Of a DNA stretch of 64,000 bases, positions 17,822-26,805 are shown piece after piece. Source of the DNA: DMER64 sp964542305 (GTDB lineage Bacteria > Bacteroidota > Bacteroidia > Bacteroidales > UBA932); NCBI GenBank assembly GCA_964542305.1, contig CAZITX010000001.1:62001-126000 (forward strand), in the 5' to 3' direction. Position numbers and translations under genes: made by a program. The first letter of the stretch is position 1. Every line of letters begins with the position of its first letter. The notes under the pieces were generated by a model that was given only the letters and a program-made list of their open reading frames with translations, did no database searches and was not told the DNA's origin.

Positions 17822-19028
17822 TTCCTGTAACCGATTTCATTTCTTCTTCCGTAAGTTCAAGTGTATCAAGCCTCTCGTCCTGTAAAGCCCTGCTAACTGA
17901 CAACATCATTCCAAAAGCAATACTGACAGCCAGTACGGAGGATCCCCCGGAACTGATTAGTGGAAGTGTCTGTCCGGTGACAGGCAGCAAACCTACATTA
18001 ACCAGGATGTGGATCATTGCCTGGGTGACTATAAGGATTCCCAGGCCGCAGACCAACATGGCGGAAAACACCTTTTTGCAAACTTTGGCAATCAGGACGA
18101 CGCTGTAAAGCAGCCAGAAATACAATCCTATGACAAAGATTCCTCCAATAAGTCCTGTTTCTTCTACTATGATGGAATAGATATAATCACTGTTTGACAG
18201 CGGTAAAACATGACGCAAATTCCCGTTTCCCGGGATCTTACCCCCGATCCCGCCTGTAGCTATGGCTACTTTGGAATACATAACCTGATCGCTTTCCTTT
18301 TCTTCTTGGTGATTTCCAAGACCAAAAAATCCGGCTATGCGTTTTTCAACCGTTTCCAGCCGGGAAGAAGAAGCCAGGGTAGGACCGTCATCTTTTTGTA
18401 AAGCCCTCTGAAGCACCATCCCTCCGTAAAGCAATCCCACCAGTAAAACCACTATACCTGCACCTTTGGCTATAAATGCAAAACGGACCTTTGATATCAG
18501 CAGCATTATAAAAATGGTAATGGTCAGTAATACGCCCGTGGAAAAACCTTCCCAGATAATGGGAATGATAAACAACAGTAATGGCAGGAACAATCGCAGC
18601 AAAAAGTTTTTGAATGTTGCGATCTTGTCTTCTTCCAATACCTTGGCAACGAACAGGATCAGGGCTACTTTGGCAAATTCCGAAGGCTGGAAACTGAATC
18701 CGAATATTGACAACCATCTTGTACCCTCGTTTCTGCTTTCACCACTGAACAAGGTGATCAACAGCAAAACCAAAGCAAGGACGTATACAAAATAGGCAGC
18801 TTTCCGGTATCCCCCAAGAGGAAAGAGGTGACACAAATAAATAACGCCGAACCCCAGTAGGATAAACCTCATTTGTTTGAGCATTATGGAAAAAGTGGTT
18901 GTGTTTTCCATTACCGCTATACGGCTGGAAGAAGAATATACGAAAACCAGTGAAAGCAATGAAAAAATGATGATCAATGCCCACAGGGAAGTATCCCCCT
19001 TTAACCGTATGTTCTTCTTAACGCTCAT
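17805..19028 (-). CDS. ftsW: Septal peptidoglycan glycosyltransferase FtsW (SEDS family)
   Basis: SEDS-family polymerase working with FtsI at the septum. 407 residues with about ten membrane helices. Typical SEDS blocks are GFSFQPSEFAKVALILFVAK near residue 110, the extracytoplasmic loop around SNSDYIYSIIVEETGLIGG near 270, and PLISSGGSSVLAVSIAFGM near 350. A charged C-terminal tail follows. It starts 8 bp after the murD stop. Confidence 0.96.
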   Translation of the reverse strand: MSVKKNIRLKGDTSLWALIIIFSLLSLVFVYSSSSRIAVMENTTTFSIMLKQMRFILLGFGVIYLCHLFPLGGYRKAAYFVYVLALVLLLITLFSGESRNEGTRWLSIFGFSFQPSEFAKVALILFVAKVLEEDKIATFKNFLLRLFLPLLLFIIPIIWEGFSTGVLLTITIFIMLLISKVRFAFIAKGAGIVVLLVGLLYGGMVLQRALQKDDGPTLASSSRLETVEKRIAGFFGLGNHQEEKESDQVMYSKVAIATGGIGGKIPGNGNLRHVLPLSNSDYIYSIIVEETGLIGGIFVIGLYFWLLYSVVLIAKVCKKVFSAMLVCGLGILIVTQAMIHILVNVGLLPVTGQTLPLISSGGSSVLAVSIAFGMMLSVSRALQDERLDTLELTEEEMKSVTGNEPTQ

Positions 19029-19036
19029 AATCCTGA

Positions 19037-20374
19037 TTACAATTTTCTTACGGCATCTTTAAACTGATCGCCCCGGTCTTCATAATTACGGAACAGATCA
19101 AAACTGGCACAGGCCGGCGACAGCAATACCGTATCTCCCGGTTTGGAAACCCGGTACGACTGTGCAACAGCCTCTTCCATGGAGTGTGTGTCAATGATCT
19201 CCGGACCCTTTCCGGAGAAAGCATTTATGATCTTTTTGTTGTCTTTTCCAAGACAAACAATGGTTTTCACCTTAGAGGAAACAAGATCCTCAAGTACGCT
19301 GTAATCGTTTCCTTTGTCCTGACCTCCCACGATCCAGACCACAGGGCCTTGTATACTGTCCAGTGCGTACCAGACGGAATTCACGTTAGTGGCTTTGGAA
19401 TCGTTGATGTACAGTGCCCCTTTTACCCGGGCAACCTGCTCCATCCTGTGAGGTATGTTTTTAAAAGATGTCAGGCTCTCCCTGATCACCGGATTGCTGA
19501 TTTTCATGATCTTTGCCGAGAGGGCAGCGGCCATCGAGTTGTAAACATTGTGTTTACCCTGAAGTGCCAGCTCATTGATGAACATTTCAAATTCCTGTTC
19601 CCCGTATACCACGTGCATTTTATCGTCTACGGCATAAGCCCCTTCCGGGACAGTAACCTTTTGTGATATTGGCAACATTTTGGCTTTCAGCACGATGCGG
19701 TTTAAATGTTCCATAGAGATCTCATCGTCGCGACAGAATATAAAACAATCGTCCTCATCCATGTTTTGTGTGATCCTGAACTTGGCTTTCACGTATTCCT
19801 TCAGATCGTAATGATACCTGTCCAGATGATCCGGTGTGATATTGAGCAGGATAGCAATATCTGCCTTAAAATCATACATACCGTCCAATTGGAAACTGCT
19901 GAGTTCCAAAACATATATATCGTAGTTTTGTGTAGCAACCTGGTAAGCGAAACTCTGACCCACATTCCCGGCAAGCCCTACATTCAGACCGGCGTTTTTG
20001 AGCAGGTAATAAATCAGGGAGGATGTGGTCGTTTTTCCGTTGCTTCCGGTAATACATATTTTACGGGCCTGTGTGAACCTGCCGGCAAATTCAATCTCCG
20101 ATATCACCGGAATGCCGGCCTTGTTCAGATCTTCCACCAGGGGTAATGTATCCGGGATACCGGGACTTTTTACTACTTCGCCGGCCTGCATGATAAGAGG
20201 AACAGAGTGCATCCCTTCTTCGTATTCAATTCCGTGTTCACCCAGCAGATCCTTTGCTGCGGGACGAATGATCCCGGAATCCGAAAGAAACACTTCGTAG
20301 CCCTGTTTCTTTGCCAGAACGGCAGCTCCTACGCCGCTTTCCCCACCACCCAGTATTACCAGTCTGTTATTCAT
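19037..20374 (-). CDS. murD: UDP-N-acetylmuramoyl-L-alanine--D-glutamate ligase
   Basis: Adds D-Glu to UDP-MurNAc-L-Ala. 445 residues. N-terminal LVILGGGESGVGAAVLAKK, the ATP loop ITGSNGKTTTSSLIYYLL near residue 112, and YINDSKATNVNSVWYAL near 320 in the C-terminal domain mark a complete MurD. It lies 14 bp downstream of mraY in the dcw run. Confidence 0.97.
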   Translation of the reverse strand: MNNRLVILGGGESGVGAAVLAKKQGYEVFLSDSGIIRPAAKDLLGEHGIEYEEGMHSVPLIMQAGEVVKSPGIPDTLPLVEDLNKAGIPVISEIEFAGRFTQARKICITGSNGKTTTSSLIYYLLKNAGLNVGLAGNVGQSFAYQVATQNYDIYVLELSSFQLDGMYDFKADIAILLNITPDHLDRYHYDLKEYVKAKFRITQNMDEDDCFIFCRDDEISMEHLNRIVLKAKMLPISQKVTVPEGAYAVDDKMHVVYGEQEFEMFINELALQGKHNVYNSMAAALSAKIMKISNPVIRESLTSFKNIPHRMEQVARVKGALYINDSKATNVNSVWYALDSIQGPVVWIVGGQDKGNDYSVLEDLVSSKVKTIVCLGKDNKKIINAFSGKGPEIIDTHSMEEAVAQSYRVSKPGDTVLLSPACASFDLFRNYEDRGDQFKDAVRKL

Positions 20375-20388
20375 ATATTATTTCGTTG

Positions 20389-21753
20389 TTATCTGATTTT
20401 CAATGTTATGATTGTTAATACAGCGAGCAGTATGCTGATGATCCAAAACCGTACTACTACTTTAGGTTCGGCAATGGGTTCTTCCGGTCCTTCCAGTAAA
20501 ACACGACCCGGTACGTCTTTTTTGTCAAATATGTAATGATCGTGCAATGGTGCCCTTACAAAAACACGGTCTCCGGGAACAACCTCTCCTTTTGAATATT
20601 TACCTGCAGCAATCAGCTTTTTTGTTGCCTTAATGCGTGTATATTTATACCAAAGTTTCTGTACGATCACAGACACGCTTTCAGCCAGAAACACACCGCA
20701 AAGAATCACCAGCAACAGTTCTACACGTATCATCAATGCAAATACGGCTACGATACCTCCCAGTGTGAGGCTTCCCACATCACCCATAAATACCTGTGCG
20801 GGATAGGTATTATACCAGAGGAACCCTATGAGTGCTCCTATCAGGCCGGCCATAAACACCACCATTTCCCCTGAATTGGGGATAAACATAATGTTCAGAT
20901 ACCGCGCGTATACGATGTGCCCCGACAGATAAGCCAGTATTCCCAATGTTATTCCTACGATAGCCACCGTCCCGGTGGCCAACCCGTCCCTGCCGTCAGT
21001 CAGGTTCGTGCCGTTGGAGACAGCCGTTACTATAAAAATGGCTACCAGAATGTAAACGATCCAGCCGGCCTTTTGCCCGTTTTCTCCTTTTAATGGGGTA
21101 AGCCAGGAATAATCAAACAAATTGTCTTTCAGGAAAGGAATGGTAGTTTTGGTGCTCTTTATGTGACGGATGTATTGCAGTTCCCCGGCCTGTTCGGTCT
21201 GTTCCACGTTCACCGGAACATGGGCGATTTCAACGATAACTGCCTGGTCACTTATGTACAAGGCCAATCCCACGATCAGGCCCAGACCAACCTGTCCGTA
21301 GATCTTTAGCTTCCCTTTCATGCCGTCTTTGTCCTTTCTTTGCAGTTTTCTCAGGAAACGGACTACGCGCGTTTCCTTTTTTCCTGTTTTGATTCTGAGT
21401 TTCAGGGTGTCGTCCAAAAAGCCAATAAAGGATAACCAGAGCGTGGAGATTATCAGCAGCTGGACGTATAGATTGGTTAAATCACATAACAGCAATACGG
21501 CTGCCAGCAAGGATAATATTATTATAATTCCTCCCATAGTAGGAGTGCCGGATTTCCCGTTCTCACCCGTTTTGGAAGTCGTGTCGGTAACCTGGTTCTT
21601 TTTCAATCTGGCAATGATGTATTTCCCGGCGATCAGGGAGATGAGCAATGCGATGATCACCGAAAAAATGGACCGGACAGAAATATAGCGGAATAGTCCC
21701 ACCCCGGGGAAATCCACATGTTCTTTCAAAAATTCAAATAAATGGTATAACAT
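20389..21753 (-). CDS. mraY: Phospho-N-acetylmuramoyl-pentapeptide transferase
   Basis: Makes lipid I by moving phospho-MurNAc-pentapeptide onto undecaprenyl phosphate. 454 residues with about ten membrane helices. Visible marks are KSGTPTMGGIIIILS near residue 68, the Asp pair in FIGFLDDTLKL near 112, and NLTDGRDGLATGTVAI near 245. A non-conserved stretch of some 60 residues (about 175-235) and a charged insert after the Asp pair make it longer than proteobacterial MraY, as is usual in this phylum. Confidence 0.95.
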   Translation of the reverse strand: MLYHLFEFLKEHVDFPGVGLFRYISVRSIFSVIIALLISLIAGKYIIARLKKNQVTDTTSKTGENGKSGTPTMGGIIIILSLLAAVLLLCDLTNLYVQLLIISTLWLSFIGFLDDTLKLRIKTGKKETRVVRFLRKLQRKDKDGMKGKLKIYGQVGLGLIVGLALYISDQAVIVEIAHVPVNVEQTEQAGELQYIRHIKSTKTTIPFLKDNLFDYSWLTPLKGENGQKAGWIVYILVAIFIVTAVSNGTNLTDGRDGLATGTVAIVGITLGILAYLSGHIVYARYLNIMFIPNSGEMVVFMAGLIGALIGFLWYNTYPAQVFMGDVGSLTLGGIVAVFALMIRVELLLVILCGVFLAESVSVIVQKLWYKYTRIKATKKLIAAGKYSKGEVVPGDRVFVRAPLHDHYIFDKKDVPGRVLLEGPEEPIAEPKVVVRFWIISILLAVLTIITLKIR

Positions 21754-21754
21754 A

Positions 21755-23230
21755 TCATCCGGTCTTTAAAATTTCACGTAGGATCTCTTTATCGTCAAAA
21801 TGTGTTTTTACTCCTTTAATATCCTGGTAGGTCTCATGTCCTTTTCCTGCCACAAGAATGATGGTTCCCGGGCGGGCAGTCCTTACTGCCGTTTTGATGG
21901 CCTGTCGTCTGTCCGTAATGCGTAAATGACGGTTTTGCCTGTCCGTGGTCAGTCCTGCCATCATCTGGTCCAGAATATCTTCAGGGTCTTCAAACCTGGG
22001 ATTGTCCGAGGTGAATACACACAGATGGGAATATTGATCCGCTATCTGCGCCATAACGGGTCTTTTTGTTTTGTCGCGGTTGCCTCCGCATCCGACAACA
22101 CATACCAGTTCCTGTTCCGGTTTGAGCAGATCTTTCAATGTGAGCAGGACGTTTTTCAGTGCATCGGGAGTATGGGAGTAATCCACGACGGCCGTTATGT
22201 TATTGCCTCCTCTTACGTATTCCATTCTGCCGCTGACTGTTTTTAATGAACTGAGAATGCGCAGTGTTTCTTCTTTGGAAGCATCGAGCAATCTGGAACA
22301 GGCGTATACCGCCAGCAAATTGTAAGCGTTGTGCAAGCCTATAAGGGAACTCCAGACCTCGGTGCCGTCTATATTCAATTGCATGCCGTCCACACTGTTT
22401 TCCAAAATGCGTGCATTATAGTCCGCCATTTTTTTACAGGCGTAGGTGTATTTTTTTGCACGGCAATTCTGGATCATAACCTTCCCGTTCTTATCATCGT
22501 CGTTGATAAGGGCAAATGCTGTTTCAGGGAGCGTGTCAAAAAAGCTTTTTTTTGCATCCCGGTAAGCGGAAAAGGTTTTATGGTAATCCAGGTGATCGTG
22601 AGTCAGGTTTGTAAAAATGCCCCCGGCAAAACGGAGTCCTGAAACCCTGTTCTGCACTATGGCATGTGAACTGACTTCCATGAAACAATGGGTACATCCG
22701 CTGCGCCACATTTTATCCAGCAGGCTGTTTATAGTCAGGGTATCCGGTGTAGTATGTGATGTGGGAATTTCCCGGTTCTCAATATAATTTGCTATGGTCG
22801 AGATCAGGCCGCACTTATAGCCCAGCTCACTGAACAGGTGGTGCAACAGGGTTACTGTGGTTGTCTTTCCATTGGTACCGGTAACACCTATTAGGATTAG
22901 TTTGGCTGAAGGATGATCATAAAATGTACCGGCAAGCAGGCTCAGGGCCCTGTGGCTGTCGGGAACTTCAACAAACGTTGTGGTTGAGGCAAATTCCTGA
23001 ACAATATGGGTATCGGTAAGGTGACCCTTGCAGAACACCACGGCGGCAGCACCGGATTGTGCTGCCTGCCGGATGAACAGGTGTCCGTCTGTTTGTGTGC
23101 CCGGAACGGCAACAAACAGGCAACTCCCGGTTACTTGACGTGAATCGGCACAAATACCGGATATGTCACGGTCAGGCGAACCGGTGACACGTTTATTATC
23201 CAGTATTTCAATCAATTTAGAGAGTTGCAT
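21755..23230 (-). CDS. murE: UDP-MurNAc-tripeptide ligase (meso-diaminopimelate adding)
   Basis: Adds the third residue to the peptidoglycan stem. About 491 residues. The ATP loop is GVTGTNGKTTTVTLLHHLF; the SDNPRFEDP block near the C-terminus carries the DNPR motif that marks meso-diaminopimelate specificity. Earlier in-frame starts at 23278 and 23254 lie inside ftsI and add a non-family leader, so the ATG at 23230, 16 bp after the ftsI stop, is preferred. Confidence 0.95.
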   Translation of the reverse strand: MQLSKLIEILDNKRVTGSPDRDISGICADSRQVTGSCLFVAVPGTQTDGHLFIRQAAQSGAAAVVFCKGHLTDTHIVQEFASTTTFVEVPDSHRALSLLAGTFYDHPSAKLILIGVTGTNGKTTTVTLLHHLFSELGYKCGLISTIANYIENREIPTSHTTPDTLTINSLLDKMWRSGCTHCFMEVSSHAIVQNRVSGLRFAGGIFTNLTHDHLDYHKTFSAYRDAKKSFFDTLPETAFALINDDDKNGKVMIQNCRAKKYTYACKKMADYNARILENSVDGMQLNIDGTEVWSSLIGLHNAYNLLAVYACSRLLDASKEETLRILSSLKTVSGRMEYVRGGNNITAVVDYSHTPDALKNVLLTLKDLLKPEQELVCVVGCGGNRDKTKRPVMAQIADQYSHLCVFTSDNPRFEDPEDILDQMMAGLTTDRQNRHLRITDRRQAIKTAVRTARPGTIILVAGKGHETYQDIKGVKTHFDDKEILREILKTG

Positions 23231-23246
23231 TGTGCTTATCAGGTTA

Positions 23247-25022
23247 TTATGCATTTTCAGGAGCTGCCAGGGGTTCACTCCAAAAAGGGTTGGTTATGTA
23301 TATGTGGTCTGCTATCTTTTTAAAAACGGGCGCTGCCCAGGATGCCCCGTAAAAATTACTGCGTGTGGGTCCGGAATACAAAATCACGATCATACTGTAT
23401 TTGGGAGCATGCGAAGGGAAAAAACCGACGAAGGAAGCCTGGTGTTTCCGGTACCCGTCGTGTACATAGGCTCCGTCGTAGGCGATCTGGGCCGTCCCGG
23501 TTTTACCGGAAATACTGTAACGGGGGTCATTGATCCCGGTAGCTGTGCCGTTTTCCACAACGCCTCTAAGGGCTTTATGAACGGATCGCAGCGTGGAAGG
23601 GGAACAAAGGGTCCCGCTTAGTGGGGTGTGGGAAAACTCTTCCACTATCCGGCCGTGTTGCATAAAGGCTTCAATAAAATATGGAGTGACCATTTTCCCG
23701 TTATTTGCAATAGCGTTGTAAAAGGTCAAAACGTGCAGGGGGGTTAATTGCATTTCATATCCCATGGCGATCATGGGCAGGGACAACCCCGACCAGCCCG
23801 GTTCTCCGGGAAAAGGAATTTTGGCCCGGCCTTCACCAATCAACTCTATGTTCAGCTTTTCGTTGAGTTTCATGTTGTATAAACGGTTGATGAACTGCTT
23901 TTCCCTGTCTCCGTATTTTTCAACAGCCAGTTTTGCAAAAGCTACGTTGGATGATTTTTCGAATGCTTGCTGTACAGTGATCGTCCCGTAAGAGCGGCTG
24001 GCTTCCGTAAAGGTTTTCCCGTAATAACGCCATCCGTTTCGCCCGGTTTCAACGCTGTCGCTTAATCTGACATAGCCGTCCTCCAGCAATGCGATCAGGG
24101 TTGCCAGCTTGAAAGTTGATCCCGGGTTGGTAGACTGGCTGATGGCGTAATTGAACGTTTCATCATACGAACCGTCTTTCATGCGTTTCATATTGACAAT
24201 GGCCCTGACGGCACCGGTTTCCACTTCCATGACCACGGTGGTGGCACCTTCAAAGGTTTCGTCCATGGAAAGCTGTTCCCGCAACGCGTTTTCTGCTGCT
24301 TCCTGGATATTGATGTCCAGGGTACTGATAACATCGAGTCCGTCTTTAGGGGTGACTTCCGGATTGCCGGAAAGGGGAACCCATTTGTCGTCCCCCGACC
24401 GGCGACGTACTCTTTGTTTTCCCGGGTATCCTTTCAAATAGGCATTATAGGCGTATTCAATACCCACTCCCGACTGTTCGTCATCGCTTATGTATCCTAT
24501 GGTTCGGTAGGCAAGCCTGCCGTAAGGGTATATACGTTTTTCTTTTTCATTTGCGATCAGCCCGCCTTGGTACTGCCCTTTATCAAAAACCGGGAATTCC
24601 CGGATCTTTTGAAGTTCATCGTGAGATACCAGGCGATTGCCTATGGGAAGGTTCCTGTATCCCGGTTTTTTTTGCGACCGTGCCTGTAGTATTTCCTGTT
24701 CGTAGGCAGCAGCGGATTGATCTCCGAAAAAACGGGATAATGAACGGGCTAGATCATCCAGGTTACTGTTCAATAGCCCGTCGTCAGGGACCTGGCAGTC
24801 CATACGTACTTCATAAAAAGGAACGGTGCTGGCCAGAACGCGTCCGTCATATCCAAGGATGCTTCCCCGGTAAGCGGGTATGTCTATGTTTCTGTACACT
24901 ATTGCATCCAGCTGCTCCCGGTAGTCGGAAAAAAACTGTAAACGTACGATCTGCCCGATGGCCAGCAATGCGGTCAACAGGTAGCACACATAGACGATCA
25001 TCATTTTACCGTACGTGTTCAT
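23247..25022 (-). CDS. ftsI: Septal transpeptidase FtsI (class B PBP, PBP3-like)
   Basis: Cross-links septal peptidoglycan with FtsW. 591 residues: a membrane helix at 7-27, an N-terminal dimerisation/pedestal region (about 45-230), and the transpeptidase domain with the three active-site motifs STFK (in STNPGSTFKLATLIALL), SSN (EKSSNVAFAKLAV) and KTGT (SGKTGTAQIAYDG). The protein stops about 75 residues after KTGT, so there is no PASTA domain, unlike many longer Bacteroidota FtsI proteins. It overlaps ftsL by 4 bp. Confidence 0.95.
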   Translation of the reverse strand: MNTYGKMMIVYVCYLLTALLAIGQIVRLQFFSDYREQLDAIVYRNIDIPAYRGSILGYDGRVLASTVPFYEVRMDCQVPDDGLLNSNLDDLARSLSRFFGDQSAAAYEQEILQARSQKKPGYRNLPIGNRLVSHDELQKIREFPVFDKGQYQGGLIANEKEKRIYPYGRLAYRTIGYISDDEQSGVGIEYAYNAYLKGYPGKQRVRRRSGDDKWVPLSGNPEVTPKDGLDVISTLDINIQEAAENALREQLSMDETFEGATTVVMEVETGAVRAIVNMKRMKDGSYDETFNYAISQSTNPGSTFKLATLIALLEDGYVRLSDSVETGRNGWRYYGKTFTEASRSYGTITVQQAFEKSSNVAFAKLAVEKYGDREKQFINRLYNMKLNEKLNIELIGEGRAKIPFPGEPGWSGLSLPMIAMGYEMQLTPLHVLTFYNAIANNGKMVTPYFIEAFMQHGRIVEEFSHTPLSGTLCSPSTLRSVHKALRGVVENGTATGINDPRYSISGKTGTAQIAYDGAYVHDGYRKHQASFVGFFPSHAPKYSMIVILYSGPTRSNFYGASWAAPVFKKIADHIYITNPFWSEPLAAPENA

Positions 25023-25345
25023 CGTTCACTTTTTATCCAAGCAGGCGGGTTGTCAGGGGCTTCCAGGGAAGATCCCCTCAACCTGAGTTGTTTTTCAATT
25101 TCCTGCTGCCGGCTCTGTTGCATCAAATTGGCAGCTTTCCGGGTATATTCTGCGTGTAGCAGCTGGAGCTCTTTTTCCAGCCTGTAATTTTCCAGCAGCG
25201 TCTTCTCTACGGCGTTGTTCATGCTGATATACAGGATCAGCAGAAGAAAAATGTACAGAATGAAGTTCAGGTGCTTGGATACAACATCTCTGAGCAGTAT
25301 CCTTCCACCGAACAAAGTCGATATAATCTGTTCACTTTTACGCAT
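25019..25345 (-). CDS. ftsL: FtsL-like divisome protein
   Basis: A short protein of about 108 residues with one membrane helix (about 26-46) followed by a coiled-coil-like stretch rich in Leu, Glu, Gln and Lys. FtsL is poorly conserved, so the call rests on size, topology and its place between rsmH and ftsI. The longer in-frame start at 25396 would lie deep inside rsmH; the ATG at 25345 overlaps the rsmH end by 8 bp and is preferred. The stop overlaps the ftsI start (ATGA). Confidence 0.8.
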   Translation of the reverse strand: MRKSEQIISTLFGGRILLRDVVSKHLNFILYIFLLLILYISMNNAVEKTLLENYRLEKELQLLHAEYTRKAANLMQQSRQQEIEKQLRLRGSSLEAPDNPPAWIKSER

Positions 25346-26231
25346 GACCGTTGTCCTCCGTTCTTTCTGCGGCGCGGAGTTTTGCACTTCTGGCACGCGT
25401 GTTTTGTTGAATTTCTTCTTCCCGGGGAAGGACCGGTTTTTTGTTTACCGGCCGTAATTGCCCGTTTGCCGAGGCATCCCGTATAAAATGCTTTACCATT
25501 CGGTCTTCCAGGGAATGGTAAGTGATCAGGACCAGTCTTCCTTTCGGCTTTAATAACGGAATACTCTGATTTAAAAGCCCTTCCAGAGCTTTAATCTCGT
25601 TATTCACCTCCATACGAAGGGCCTGGTATATCTTGGCCAAAAATTTATGCTCCGCATTCCTGGGGATGAATCTTTCCAAAGCACGGCTCAAATCCCGGGT
25701 GTTTTCCAAAGGTTCACGGTTGCGTGCTTCCACTATGGCCACGGCGAGCGCGTTTGCGTTTTTTAACTCGGCATATTTAAAAAAAAGAGCGGCCAGATCT
25801 TCCCGTTTGTATCCGTTCAGTATTTCCGAGGCCGTTTTTCCGCTTTCGCGGTTCATTCGCATATCGAGCGGTGCATCAAAACGAAAGGAAAACCCGCGTT
25901 CTGCCGTATCAAATTGATGCCAGGAGACACCCAGATCGGCAAGAATGCCGTCTACACCGGTAACACCCCTGTATTTGCAAACATTATGTATAAATCTGAA
26001 GTTGGACCGGATCCAGGATATTCTTTTATCATCCGGGACGTTTTGCTGTGAATCCGGATCCTGATCAAAAGCCAGTAACCGGCCCTGCTTTCCCAGACGC
26101 TCCAGAATAGCAAGGGAATGACCACCGCCTCCAAAGGTCGCATCCAGGTAAATGCCTGAGGACTTTATGTTCAGAGATTCGATACTTTCTCTCAAAAGAA
26201 CCGGTGTATGATACAAACCCATAGGTGCCAA
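25338..26231 (-). CDS. rsmH: 16S rRNA (cytosine(1402)-N4)-methyltransferase
   Basis: Methylates C1402 of 16S rRNA using AdoMet. 297 residues. YHTPVLLRESIESL near the N-terminus, the AdoMet site LDATFGGGGHSLAIL near residue 30, DGILADLGVSWHQFD near 100 and the C-terminal LITYHSLEDRMVKHF are family marks. It follows mraZ by 2 bp. The start at 26231 is taken; an ATG at 26222 is also possible. Confidence 0.96.
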   Translation of the reverse strand: MAPMGLYHTPVLLRESIESLNIKSSGIYLDATFGGGGHSLAILERLGKQGRLLAFDQDPDSQQNVPDDKRISWIRSNFRFIHNVCKYRGVTGVDGILADLGVSWHQFDTAERGFSFRFDAPLDMRMNRESGKTASEILNGYKREDLAALFFKYAELKNANALAVAIVEARNREPLENTRDLSRALERFIPRNAEHKFLAKIYQALRMEVNNEIKALEGLLNQSIPLLKPKGRLVLITYHSLEDRMVKHFIRDASANGQLRPVNKKPVLPREEEIQQNTRARSAKLRAAERTEDNGHA

Positions 26232-26233
26232 TA

Positions 26234-26683
26234 TTAGGAAAGGTGCTTTTCTGCAAGCGATACATAATCGTCTTCACTGATCAGGCTTGAATGATAGGAT
26301 TCTTTGGGCCATAATTCAATTTTAAAATCGGCTCCGGCAAAGATTACTTCTTTGTTAACGCCTATCATATTAAGCAAGTGTTTGGGAATCAATATCCTTC
26401 CTGTTTTTTCATCGGGTTCCACAACGGCCCGGTTACTCATATAAGCACGCCACAGTATGGCATGTTCCCGGTTGAATGAGGGGTTGAGGCGGGCTTTTAC
26501 GGCTTCGGATTGTTTTTCCCATTCATCGTAGGAATACATTTCCAGGCAAGGGCTGAACAGATCTTTCTTCACTACAAAGCGAAGCGGCACATTGGCATCT
26601 GCCAGTGCTTTGAGCCCGGAAGGAAATACCAGGCGTCCTTTGTCGTCCAGCTTCGCATTGTATTCTCCAATAAATTTTGCCAC
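26234..26683 (-). CDS. mraZ: Transcriptional regulator MraZ
   Basis: AbrB-like swapped-hairpin protein that binds repeats ahead of the dcw cluster and controls it. 149 residues with two MraZ repeats: GEYNAKLDDKGRLVFPSGLK near the start and EPDEKTGRILIPKHLLN near residue 92. The start is GTG at 26683. It is the first gene of the division cluster. Three TGGAAAA boxes on a 10-bp grid lie about 40-75 bp upstream and are probably its own operator. Confidence 0.95.
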   Translation of the reverse strand: MAKFIGEYNAKLDDKGRLVFPSGLKALADANVPLRFVVKKDLFSPCLEMYSYDEWEKQSEAVKARLNPSFNREHAILWRAYMSNRAVVEPDEKTGRILIPKHLLNMIGVNKEVIFAGADFKIELWPKESYHSSLISEDDYVSLAEKHLS

Positions 26684-26706
26684 GTTTAAGCCTTTTATCT
26701 TAAATG

Positions 26707-26714
26707 CAAAAGTA
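26707..26714 (-). promoter_or_regulatory. -7 box of the mraZ/dcw promoter
   Basis: TACTTTTG on the minus strand matches TAnnTTTG and lies 24 bp upstream of the mraZ GTG. No clear TTTG is found at the usual -33 distance; instead the TGGAAAA boxes occupy that position. Confidence 0.5.
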
Positions 26715-26721
26715 AAAAAAC

Positions 26722-26758
26722 TTTTCCACTATTTTCCATTTTATTACAAAATTTTCCA
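26722..26758 (-). promoter_or_regulatory. Probable MraZ operator: boxes on a 10-bp grid
   Basis: On the minus strand TGGAAAA occurs at 26758-26752, 26738-26732 and 26728-26722, start-to-start distances of 20 and 10 bp; the empty grid position (26748-26742) holds TGTAATA, a weak copy. MraZ of E. coli is known to bind direct repeats (TGGGN) with a 10-bp period, so the spacing fits, though the box sequence differs. The site covers the region just upstream of the mraZ -7 box and reaches the upstream part of the divergent M23 gene promoter. Confidence 0.6.
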
Positions 26759-26776
26759 CATTGCCTGAAATTTTTA

Positions 26777-26784
26777 TAGTTTTG
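26777..26784 (+). promoter_or_regulatory. -7 box of the M23 peptidase promoter
   Basis: TAGTTTTG matches TAnnTTTG exactly and lies 21 bp upstream of the ATG at 26806. The -33 region would fall on the first MraZ-like box (26752-26758). Confidence 0.5.
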
Positions 26785-26805
26785 TATGTAAAGAAATGTT
26801 TTCAT

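Noticed and set aside
23231..23278. Longer murE start at 23278
   Set aside because: The extra residues lie within ftsI and do not resemble a MurE N-terminus; the ATG at 23230 fits better.
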